This document shows positions 1-7,085 of a stretch of DNA of 8,201 bases, piece by piece. The notes beneath the pieces were generated by a model that worked only from the letters and a program-made list of their open reading frames with translations, was not told where the DNA came from and did not search any database. The translations under genes were made by a program, and so were the position numbers. Each line of letters starts with the position of its first letter. Positions within the stretch are counted from its first letter, which is position 1. Source of the DNA: Prevotella sp. (GTDB lineage Bacteria; Bacteroidota; Bacteroidia; Bacteroidales; Bacteroidaceae); the NCBI GenBank assembly GCA_021204605.1, contig JAJPZD010000295.1, positions 1-8,201 on the forward strand, read 5' to 3'.

Positions 1-4
1 ATTA

Positions 5-3000
5 ATGTTTAACCATAGAATAAGGAATATGAAAAAAGCACGAAGCATTATCTTAGGTGTTGGCTTGACACGAGCATACACTGTTCTCTGTCTTATTGCC
101 GCACTGTGCGTTCCCACTGCTGTCCATGCGGAGAATGCCGGCGCAAAGTCAACGCCGGTACAGGCAGTCCAGCAGGGCAGCTCAATCAAGGGAAACGTCA
201 TTGACGAGACTGGTGAGCCGTTGATTGGTGTTACCGTGAAGGTGAAAGGCACACAGAATGCAGTAATCACTGACTTCGACGGTAATTTCTCTATCAACGC
301 CAAACCTGGCGACCAATTGGAAGTTTCCTACATCGGTTATGTGACTCAGATGGTAAAGGCGGGTACGTCAACATTGAAAATCAGTATGAAGCCAGATGTT
401 ACCGGTCTTGATGATGTGGTGGTAATCGGTTATGGTACCGTCAAAAAACGCGACCTCACGGGTGCTGTATCTTCTGTAAAGAGCGATGATATCACCCTTG
501 CACCTGTGCCAAACCCAGTTGAGGCTCTTCAAGGTAAGGTCGCAGGTCTTGACATCACACGTTCATCTGGTCAGGCTGGTGCATCAAGTACCATGAAATT
601 GCGTGGTACCCGTTCACTTACAGCCTCAGAGGACAACAACGATGCTCCATTGGTGCTCGTTGACGGTCTCCCTGGTAGTTTGACTACCCTGAATGCCAAT
701 GATATCGAGAGTATCGAGGTTTTGAAGGATGCAGCCTCTACAGCCGTTTACGGTTCTTCTGGTGCCAACGGTGTAATTATCGTTACCACAAAGAGCGGTA
801 AGGAAGGTAAGGCAAAGGTGAACTTCAACGCATACGTAGGTATTAACGGTTGGTCAACAGTACCAAAGGTTTATAACAGTCAGGATTATTTCAATCTTAA
901 GAAATTAGCACAGCAGGAAGCTGGCAGTTATACCACCGATGAGGACGTTTTCAACGCAGAAGTTTACCAGGCATATCTCAATGGTGAGAGTATCGATTGG
1001 GCAGATGCTTTGTTGAAGACAGGCGTCACCCAGAACTACTCCGTATCCGTAAGCGGTGGTAACGAGAAAACGAAAGCATATATGTCACTCAACTACACAG
1101 GTGAGGATGGCCAGTACGAAAACGATAATTACAAGGTTTACTCATCTAACTTGAAGATTGACCACCAAATAAGGAACTGGCTTTCTGTAGGAGCTAATTT
1201 GCAAGGCAGTTTCGCTTACAAGAACTCCGCTTACGCCAAATTAGAGAACTCCCTTATAACAAGCCCTATCGGTTCTCTCTATGATGAGGATGGCAATGTT
1301 AATGTATTCCCTGTTGCAGGTGATGTCTCGAATGTCAGCTTGTTGCTCAACAACAGGAGCACGTACCGCAACAACAGTCAGAACACCAAGATTTACCTCA
1401 ACCCTTATATCCGTATCACTCCTATCAAAGGTTTGACAATTGAGAGCCGTCTGAGCCTCTACCTCGGGTATAGCAAATCAAACAGATTCCAAGGTATCGG
1501 TTCATACCAGTATTACAACTCTGATGCGAATGCTGACGGTGTTACGACAAGTGCAAATGTTTACGCTACAGTAGCAAACACCAACTCTTACAACTACAAG
1601 TGGGAAAACATTCTTACCTATAACTTCAAGATAGGCAAGAACAACGATTTCACTTTCACTGGAGTAACGACATGGAATCACAACCGACAGGAATATGCAT
1701 ACGCAAAGGCAGACAACCTAACATCCAACGATTATCTGTGGCACAACCTCGGTACTGGACAGAACCAGACGGTGGCTTCTTCATATACAATGTCAAAAGG
1801 TATGGGTCTTGTAGCTCGTCTCACCTATTCTTATATGGGTAAATACCTTGCTTCAGCATCTGTTCGTCATGACGGTTCATCACGTCTTGCAGAAGGCAAC
1901 AGATGGGATACCTTCCCTGCCTTCTCTTTAGGCTGGCGTATATCTGAGGAGAAATTCATGCAGAACACACGCAGTTGGCTTGACAACCTCAAGATCCGTG
2001 TCGGCTGGGGTATCACCGGTACGGCATCTATCTCAGAGTATCAGACACAGTCACAGCTCGTACAGTCGTACATGATTCTTGGTAACCAGACTCTGCTTAA
2101 CTATTCTTATCCACAGTCTATCGTTGACCCGAATTTAGGTTGGGAGAAGTCTTACAACACGAATATCGGTCTTGATGCGGGTTTCCTTGACGGACGTATC
2201 GACCTGAACCTTGACTACTACATCACCAAGACGAAGGATATCATTTGGACAAGTCTTGTTCCTATCACTAACGGTGGATACACGTCAAGCAGCCAGTACA
2301 CAACAACCACGAATATCTGTGAGTCACAGAACAACGGTTTCGAGGCTACTCTCACAGCACGCCCATTCATCGGCAAGAAAGAAGGTGACTTCACATGGAC
2401 TATTAACGGAACGTTCACTGCCAACAGTGAAAAACTTACCAAGTTCTCTGCAGAGGATGGTACGACACAGTATATTAACGGTGACATAATCCTTAAGGAA
2501 GGCGAGCCTATCAACTCCTACTATGGATACAAGCTCAATGGCACATGGAAACTTTCTGAGGCTGCCGAGGCTGCAATCTTCAACCAGGAACCTGGTGATT
2601 TGAAGATTGACTGTCCTGACCTCACTCGCTATGTCAACGAGGATGGTTCTGTTTACTACACAGGTGTCAACGCCAACGGCGAATTGGTTACTTACGATGC
2701 CGACAATACTTACGATGCTACACAGGCTAAACAGGTTCTCGGTCATCCAGAGCCAACTTGGACAATGGGTCTCAAGAACACTTTCACATTCAAGGGTTTT
2801 GACCTGTCAATATATCTGTATTGGAGATATGGGCAGATGATCAACTACAGTATGCTCGGACGTTATAATCCGCAGGTTGGCAACAACTTCCCGACATATT
2901 TCGACTATTGGACAACGGAGACTGGCGAGCAGAGCCACCGCTATCCGGCACTCAACGCTTCTACACCTTTGAGCGAGTATGACGGCTGGTCTGGTCTGAC

Positions 3001-3232
3001 GTATGTTGACGGATCATTCTTCAAGATCAAGAACATCACGCTTGGTTATACTTTCCCGAAGAAACTGCTGAAAAAATATGGTATCGAAACAATCCGTGTT
3101 TATGGTACTATAACAAATCCGTTGGTAGTGGCTAAGAGCGACCTGCTCAAGGATTACGACCCTGAAATGGCAGGTAGCCTCGACTATCCTCTTACGAAAC
3201 AAATGGTATTCGGTGTGAACATCTCGTTCTAA
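5..3232 (+). CDS. SusC/RagA-family TonB-dependent outer-membrane transporter
   Basis: This is a complete 1075-residue SusC-type transporter, which imports glycan oligosaccharides across the outer membrane using TonB/ExbBD energy together with a SusD lipoprotein. Seen in the sequence: a signal peptide (about residues 1-42, ending VHA before ENAG), a carboxypeptidase-regulatory-like beta-sandwich (about 60-130, with DETGEPLIGVTVKVKGT and the following DFDGNF), a TonB-box-like DDVVVIGYG (136-144), RDLTGAVSSV, a plug domain (about 146-265, with PLVLVDGLPG, DIESIEVLKDAAS and VYGSSGANGVIIVTTKSG), then a long beta-barrel ending in phenylalanine (VFGVNISF), typical of outer-membrane barrels. The length is normal for the family. 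An in-frame ATG at 29 (MKKARS...) would give a more conventional signal-peptide n-region and is a plausible true start; only four bases lie upstream of the first ATG, so this cannot be settled here. The frame is intact. The substrate cannot be read from the sequence. The family call is very secure. Confidence 0.97.
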   Translation: MFNHRIRNMKKARSIILGVGLTRAYTVLCLIAALCVPTAVHAENAGAKSTPVQAVQQGSSIKGNVIDETGEPLIGVTVKVKGTQNAVITDFDGNFSINAKPGDQLEVSYIGYVTQMVKAGTSTLKISMKPDVTGLDDVVVIGYGTVKKRDLTGAVSSVKSDDITLAPVPNPVEALQGKVAGLDITRSSGQAGASSTMKLRGTRSLTASEDNNDAPLVLVDGLPGSLTTLNANDIESIEVLKDAASTAVYGSSGANGVIIVTTKSGKEGKAKVNFNAYVGINGWSTVPKVYNSQDYFNLKKLAQQEAGSYTTDEDVFNAEVYQAYLNGESIDWADALLKTGVTQNYSVSVSGGNEKTKAYMSLNYTGEDGQYENDNYKVYSSNLKIDHQIRNWLSVGANLQGSFAYKNSAYAKLENSLITSPIGSLYDEDGNVNVFPVAGDVSNVSLLLNNRSTYRNNSQNTKIYLNPYIRITPIKGLTIESRLSLYLGYSKSNRFQGIGSYQYYNSDANADGVTTSANVYATVANTNSYNYKWENILTYNFKIGKNNDFTFTGVTTWNHNRQEYAYAKADNLTSNDYLWHNLGTGQNQTVASSYTMSKGMGLVARLTYSYMGKYLASASVRHDGSSRLAEGNRWDTFPAFSLGWRISEEKFMQNTRSWLDNLKIRVGWGITGTASISEYQTQSQLVQSYMILGNQTLLNYSYPQSIVDPNLGWEKSYNTNIGLDAGFLDGRIDLNLDYYITKTKDIIWTSLVPITNGGYTSSSQYTTTTNICESQNNGFEATLTARPFIGKKEGDFTWTINGTFTANSEKLTKFSAEDGTTQYINGDIILKEGEPINSYYGYKLNGTWKLSEAAEAAIFNQEPGDLKIDCPDLTRYVNEDGSVYYTGVNANGELVTYDADNTYDATQAKQVLGHPEPTWTMGLKNTFTFKGFDLSIYLYWRYGQMINYSMLGRYNPQVGNNFPTYFDYWTTETGEQSHRYPALNASTPLSEYDGWSGLTYVDGSFFKIKNITLGYTFPKKLLKKYGIETIRVYGTITNPLVVAKSDLLKDYDPEMAGSLDYPLTKQMVFGVNISF

Positions 3233-3245
3233 TCCCTGCCGTGGT

Positions 3246-3276
3246 GAAAAGAAAACAGAAACAAGAAAAACAAAAC
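3246..3276 (+). promoter_or_regulatory. A-rich translation leader of the susD-like gene
   Basis: The 54 bases between the susC-like stop and the susD-like start are dominated by A with scattered G and C, and contain no strong hairpin or T-run. No Shine-Dalgarno sequence lies at the expected distance from the ATG at 3287. In Bacteroidetes, initiation commonly relies on an A-rich, unstructured leader instead. The lack of a terminator and the short gap imply that susC and susD are co-transcribed. Confidence 0.5.
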
Positions 3277-3286
3277 ATCAGTATAT

Positions 3287-5287
3287 ATGAAAAGGAAACT
3301 TATATATTTAGCCGCGGGACTTGTATGTGCAGTGGGACTTGTCTCTTGCCAGCTTGACGAGTACAACCCGTCGGCAGGCTCCTCAACGTTGGAGACCTAT
3401 GACACATGGGCTGGTTTGCAGACCCAGTGCTATTCAACTCTTTACCATGAGCTTTACTCAAAGAGCGATTTCCTGTTCCTCTCTGAATGCGGAACTGACT
3501 TGTGGCTCAACCCGGCAAGCACGGAATACTCCAGTCAGGTATTCTACTACACTGGTCTTGGTGTAGAGCGTTCAGAGCCTCAGAAGGCTTGGCAGCAGGC
3601 TTATTCTGTAATCGCCACCTGCAACAGCGTGATTAACAACGCAGAGAACGTAAGCGGCGGCAATTCAGAGAACATCAAGGTGCTTGCTGCTGAGGCAAAA
3701 TGCATCCGTGCGTTTATGCACCTCACTCTCGTAACATATTTCGGCCCGATTACACTCTGTACTACAGAAGTGGGAATCGTGAACACAGCTCCTACACGTA
3801 ATTCTTTGGAAGAGATTTATGAGTCTATCACCACTGACCTTCAGGAGGCTGCTGCCGACCTCGGTGTTGAGCCTTTCGGTGGCAACTATGCACGCGTAAC
3901 GAAGAAGACGGCATTAGGACTTCTCGCCAGGGCATACGCACAGGGCGCTGGCGAGGGACTTGAGGAGAACGGCGTATCCTATTGGCAGCGTGCCAAGGAG
4001 GTTGCGGAGGATATGATAGCAAACGCCTCATCTTACGGGATGTACCTCTATGATGATGTATCGGATCTTTGGGCACAGGAGAACAACCGCCAGAACAAAG
4101 AGGCTTTGTTTGTAGCGGCAGGACTTGATGCCACCAACGGTGACGCTGGCTCTGGTGCGTATAACAACTCCAGCAGTTACCTGTATGCTTACATCAAGGC
4201 TGACCCAAATAAGTGCTCAGACCTCTACGGCACACAGAGCGCATCCAACTCTTATCTTGGCAACCACAGTCAGGGTGGTGTTATGGCTCCAACAAAACAT
4301 GCTATCGACGTGTTTGACGAGTGGGACAAGCGTTATGAGAATACTTTCCTCACTGCCTACGGACAGTTCACTATGGAAGGTAGTACGGCGCAGAACTACA
4401 AGAACCAGAGTCTGAGGATCACTTCCACCACATGCAGGAGGTATAATATCAGCACTGATTTCACAAATGACTCTATCTATCCATACGTTGCGATGTCAAC
4501 AACATCAGAGCCAGGCGGCACACAGCCATACCCTCTCGGTATTTATCCGAAAGGCAACAAGCTCGGTGAGAACGCACAGCTTGAGACCGTTAAGAACGTA
4601 TTCGTGATTGACTATCCGCTCGCTGTTGATGAGGACCGTTTCCCTATCTATCTGTCTAAGGCAGATCTCAGCGATGAGGAGAAGGCACAACGCAAGTATT
4701 TCTGCGTAAACATCAGCGACCTCTTCGATGCTGACGGGAACTACAGCGAGGACTCATACCGGCCTGGTTCGATGGCAACGAGCGCAAACCTGCTCTTCCC
4801 ATCACTTATCAAGTACAACTGGTGTTATGATGGTGTTACCCGTCACCTCTCTACCGACTCTTACGATTTCCGTAATGGTGACATATTCATCATGCGCTCT
4901 GCAGAGATATATCTGATTGCAGCAGAGGCTGAGGTGATGCTCGGCAACAGCGGTGCTGCCGCAAGCTATCTGAGGACATTGCGCCAGCGTGCGGTTCGCA
5001 GCGGTTACACTATGACAGACATTAGCAGTCCTACGGAACAGGACATCCTCGATGAGTATGCCCGTGAGTTCGCAGGTGAGCACATGCGCTGGCCAGTATT
5101 GAAGCGTCACCGCGCTAACGGACTGATGAAAGCAGCCCTCGCAAACTACAACAAGTTGGCATACGCTGGCTTTGACGAGAGCATCCATTATTGCCGTCCT
5201 ATCCCGAAACTCTTCCTCGACCAGATTTCAAATGCGGAGGAGTACGGAGACAATGGTTACGGTTACACAGCCAACAAGGGCTACTGA
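3287..5287 (+). CDS. SusD/RagB-family outer-membrane glycan-binding lipoprotein
   Basis: This is a complete 666-residue SusD-like protein, the surface lipoprotein that caps the SusC barrel and binds the glycan. Seen in the sequence: a lipoprotein signal peptide with lipobox LVSC, acylated Cys at residue 21, followed by QLDEYNP. The N-terminal helical half has CNSVINNAE (about 112-120) and the family hallmark AEAKCIRAFMHLTLVTYFG (135-153). The C-terminal half has RSAEIYLIAAEAEVMLGN (about 535-552), LRTLRQRAVRSGY, and ILDEYAREFAGEHMRWPVLKR (about 586-606), the usual conserved end region. At 666 residues it is longer than classic SusD (about 550), which fits larger binding loops in the middle. 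It starts 54 bases after the susC-like stop, so the two form an operon-type pair. The TGA stop is followed directly by an out-of-frame TAA-like triplet at 5288. Ligand specificity cannot be told from sequence alone. Confidence 0.96.
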   Translation: MKRKLIYLAAGLVCAVGLVSCQLDEYNPSAGSSTLETYDTWAGLQTQCYSTLYHELYSKSDFLFLSECGTDLWLNPASTEYSSQVFYYTGLGVERSEPQKAWQQAYSVIATCNSVINNAENVSGGNSENIKVLAAEAKCIRAFMHLTLVTYFGPITLCTTEVGIVNTAPTRNSLEEIYESITTDLQEAAADLGVEPFGGNYARVTKKTALGLLARAYAQGAGEGLEENGVSYWQRAKEVAEDMIANASSYGMYLYDDVSDLWAQENNRQNKEALFVAAGLDATNGDAGSGAYNNSSSYLYAYIKADPNKCSDLYGTQSASNSYLGNHSQGGVMAPTKHAIDVFDEWDKRYENTFLTAYGQFTMEGSTAQNYKNQSLRITSTTCRRYNISTDFTNDSIYPYVAMSTTSEPGGTQPYPLGIYPKGNKLGENAQLETVKNVFVIDYPLAVDEDRFPIYLSKADLSDEEKAQRKYFCVNISDLFDADGNYSEDSYRPGSMATSANLLFPSLIKYNWCYDGVTRHLSTDSYDFRNGDIFIMRSAEIYLIAAEAEVMLGNSGAAASYLRTLRQRAVRSGYTMTDISSPTEQDILDEYAREFAGEHMRWPVLKRHRANGLMKAALANYNKLAYAGFDESIHYCRPIPKLFLDQISNAEEYGDNGYGYTANKGY

Positions 5288-5298
5288 TAACAAAATAC

Positions 5299-5326
5299 GT
5301 CAGGGTGCGGCATTGCCGCCCCTGAC
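5299..5326 (+). terminator. Strong intergenic hairpin after susD (no T-run)
   Basis: GTCAGGG (5299-5305) pairs perfectly with CCCTGAC (5320-5326), and inside it GCGGC (5307-5311) pairs with GCCGC (5315-5319). This gives a 12-bp GC-rich stem with one bulged T (5306) and an ATT loop. It begins 12 bases after the susD-like stop. No T-run follows (AATTATAGATTT), so it is not a textbook Rho-independent terminator. It may be a partial terminator or attenuator, or a 3' stability or processing element that sets susCD transcript levels apart from the downstream gene. The structure is certain from base pairing; the function is inferred. Confidence 0.6.
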
Positions 5327-5366
5327 AATTATAGATTTCAATAATTATTACATTATATTAATCTTT

Positions 5367-5378
5367 AAAAAACAAAAA
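5367..5378 (+). promoter_or_regulatory. A-rich translation leader of the two-domain secreted protein gene
   Basis: An A-rich stretch lies immediately upstream of the ATG at 5381, with no Shine-Dalgarno motif. This matches the Bacteroidetes style of initiation and resembles the leader of the susD-like gene. The AT-rich DNA before it (about 5327-5366) could hold a promoter, but I could not find a clear TAnnTTTG -7 element. Confidence 0.4.
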
Positions 5379-5380
5379 GC

Positions 5381-6988
5381 ATGAAAAAATTATTACTTAT
5401 GGCTTTCGCTGCCGTGTTTACTCTCGGCGCAAGCGCACAGCATTTGGAGTGGGACGCCTCTCAAATCCCACAGTCAGCAGAGGAGGCTCAGGCACTTGCC
5501 TCAGAAGGTTGGCAAACAGTTTGGGGTACATATCCTGTAACTCCTGCAGACTATACACTTTGTGAAGGTGAAGGTGTTAGGGCTTATTTTGAATTACCTA
5601 CATTGATTGGAGAAAAATGTAATTATTCAAACAATTATACTCTCGTTCCTTGGATGGGTATGAACAATTCCACAAGAGATGGTATAGAGTCATTGTATTT
5701 CTATGAGGGATTGGAGAATAACGATTATGTCCGCACAAACGGTCCTGTAGCTTCTGATATTGATGGCACTGACGTATATTACACAGACGCTATCATCACA
5801 TTGGAAGTTGCTGCAGATACACTTGGTGGTACATACGGTACTGTAAAAATCACATACAGCAAGGGTGACAACCTTTCCATGATGTATGTTGTGGACCAGA
5901 CGAAAAATGACAACGAGGGAATGATGGTTCTCCAGAGCGCAACACGTAATGAATATCCATACGAATTGGCTGAGGGTGAAAGTAATCCTATCCAGAAACA
6001 GCCTCATGTTGCTCAGTTTGGTGTTGTTCCAGGACACACATATTATATTATGGCTTCTGAGAAGCAGAGTGTTGAGCTATACCATCTTGAGTTCACATCT
6101 GTCGCAGATGATTCATATGAGACTCTTATTTCAAGCGATGACTATCCAGTTTATTGGGATGCAAGTATGATTCCACAGTCAGCAGAGGAGGCTCAGGCAC
6201 TTGCCTCAGAAGGTTGGCAAACAGTTTGGGGTACATATCCTGTAACTCCTGCAGACTATACACTTTGTGAAGGTGAAGGTGTTAGGGCTTATTTTGAATT
6301 ACCTACATTGATTGGAGAAAAATGTAATTATTCAAACAATTATACTCTCGTTCCTTGGATGGGTATGAACAATTCCACAAGAGATGGTATAGAGTCATTG
6401 TATTTCTATGAGGGATTGGAGAATAACGATTATGTCCGCACAAACGGTCCTGTAGCTTCTGATATTGATGGCACTGACGTATATTACACAGACGCAATCG
6501 TTACATTGGAAGTTGCCGCAGATACACTTGGCGGTCAATATGGTAGGGTAGCTCTCAACTACAGCAAGGGTGATAACCTCTCCATGATGTATGTGGTTGA
6601 CCAGACTAAGAATGACAACGAGGGAATGATGGTTCTCCAGAGTGCAACACGTAATGAGTATCCATACGAATTGGCTGAGGGTGAAAGTAATCCTATCCAG
6701 AAACAGGCTCATACCGCACAGTTCGGTGTTGTTCCTGGACATAAGTATTACATCATGGCATCTGAGAAACAGAGCGTTGAGTTATATGCTATCGGTTTCT
6801 GCCCTGTAACATCAGAGAAATATGCTGGTGCAACAGAAACAGGTATCAAGAACATCACGGCAGGTTCTGCTCTTACAACAACAAACAACAAGATTTACTC
6901 AATTGATGGCCGTTATGTAGGTACAGAAAAGGGTAGTCTCAGCAAGGGTCTGTACATAATGAACGGAAAGAAGATTGTAGTTAAATAA
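5381..6988 (+). CDS. Secreted tandem two-domain protein with T9SS-like C-terminal tail, candidate surface glycan-binding protein
   Basis: This is a complete 535-residue protein that I do not recognise as a named family. Seen in the sequence: a Sec signal peptide (1-19, cleavage likely ASA before QHLEW), with no lipobox cysteine; repeat domain 1 (about 22-241); repeat domain 2 (about 257-476), offset by exactly 235 residues; and a C-terminal tail (487-535) with IYSIDGRYV, LSKGLYIMNGK and final KKIVVK. The repeats are rich in Trp, Tyr, Thr and Asp and have alternating strand-like segments (ITLEVAADTLGG, VPGHTYYIMASEKQSVELY), which fits a beta-sandwich, perhaps carbohydrate-binding. The tail resembles T9SS type A sorting domains, which lead to export across the outer membrane and surface attachment or release. 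Directly after susCD is the usual place for SusE/SusF-like glycan-binding proteins, which are also tandem-domain proteins but normally lipoproteins. No catalytic motif was recognised. The gene exists with near certainty; the binding role is inferred. Confidence 0.9.
   Translation: MKKLLLMAFAAVFTLGASAQHLEWDASQIPQSAEEAQALASEGWQTVWGTYPVTPADYTLCEGEGVRAYFELPTLIGEKCNYSNNYTLVPWMGMNNSTRDGIESLYFYEGLENNDYVRTNGPVASDIDGTDVYYTDAIITLEVAADTLGGTYGTVKITYSKGDNLSMMYVVDQTKNDNEGMMVLQSATRNEYPYELAEGESNPIQKQPHVAQFGVVPGHTYYIMASEKQSVELYHLEFTSVADDSYETLISSDDYPVYWDASMIPQSAEEAQALASEGWQTVWGTYPVTPADYTLCEGEGVRAYFELPTLIGEKCNYSNNYTLVPWMGMNNSTRDGIESLYFYEGLENNDYVRTNGPVASDIDGTDVYYTDAIVTLEVAADTLGGQYGRVALNYSKGDNLSMMYVVDQTKNDNEGMMVLQSATRNEYPYELAEGESNPIQKQAHTAQFGVVPGHKYYIMASEKQSVELYAIGFCPVTSEKYAGATETGIKNITAGSALTTTNNKIYSIDGRYVGTEKGSLSKGLYIMNGKKIVVK
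5468..5790 (+). repeat. Direct repeat copy 1: 323-base perfectly identical tract
   Basis: By direct reading this tract is identical, base for base, to 6173-6495, with a constant offset of 705 bases. It lies inside the third gene and encodes residues 30-136, from PQSAEEAQALASEGW to YYTD, plus two bases of the Ala137 codon. The wider homologous unit runs from about 5444 to 6103. Bases just before the tract (WDASQI versus WDASMI codons) and after it are diverged, so the identity ends abruptly at both sides. Confidence 0.97.
6173..6495 (+). repeat. Direct repeat copy 2: 323-base perfectly identical tract
   Basis: This is the second copy of the 5468-5790 tract and encodes residues 265-371, plus two bases of the Ala372 codon. 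The homologous unit continues to about 6808. Over the next 292 bases I count about 41 mismatches by hand against copy 1. Many are silent (for example GCT/GCC, GGT/GGC, GAC/GAT), while the 323-base tract has none. The two halves of the duplicated unit therefore have different apparent ages. Confidence 0.97.
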
Positions 6989-7014
6989 TCTTTTTTAAAT
7001 ACTCGAATAAAACG

Positions 7015-7052
7015 AGGGCGTGTCAAAATAAAATGTCACGCCCTTGATTTTT
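7015..7052 (+). terminator. Rho-independent terminator after the two-domain gene
   Basis: AGGGCGTG (7015-7022) pairs perfectly with CACGCCCT (7037-7044). The stem can extend inward by CA/TG pairs past one T-T mismatch, leaving an A-rich loop. A T5 run (7048-7052) follows within a T-rich stretch after three intervening bases. It lies 26 bases past the stop at 6988 and 33 bases before the next gene. It probably ends the susC-susD-secreted protein transcript, or limits read-through to the gene starting at 7086. Confidence 0.82.
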
Positions 7053-7085
7053 CCTTTAAAGTTTTATCCACTAATAATATTTATA

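Noticed and set aside
2211..2840. Several overlapping open frames on both strands within the SusC-like gene (up to 140 codons).
   Set aside because: All lie inside a clearly coding beta-barrel region with family motifs. The alternative products show no recognisable domains.
5327..5380. Possible Bacteroidetes-type promoter (TTTG / TAnnTTTG) in the AT-rich gap before the third gene.
   Set aside because: TAATCTTTA is an imperfect match and no well-placed -33 element was found. AT-rich DNA gives such near matches by chance.
5690..6742. Two antisense open frames of 115 codons (5690-6037 and 6395-6742) with near-identical products.
   Set aside because: They are reverse-strand shadows of the duplicated coding tract in the third gene. 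Their similarity to each other simply reflects the direct repeat; there is no signal of independent coding or leader sequence.
7002..7016. Small CTCG...CGAG inverted repeat overlapping the 5' edge of the terminator stem, a possible antiterminator.
   Set aside because: There are only four base pairs, too weak to compete with the 8-bp or longer terminator stem, and no leader peptide or ligand-binding structure is visible.
7045..7085. Possible promoter directly before the last gene (TAATATTTA).
   Set aside because: It does not match TAnnTTTG properly and would put the start site at or inside the start codon.
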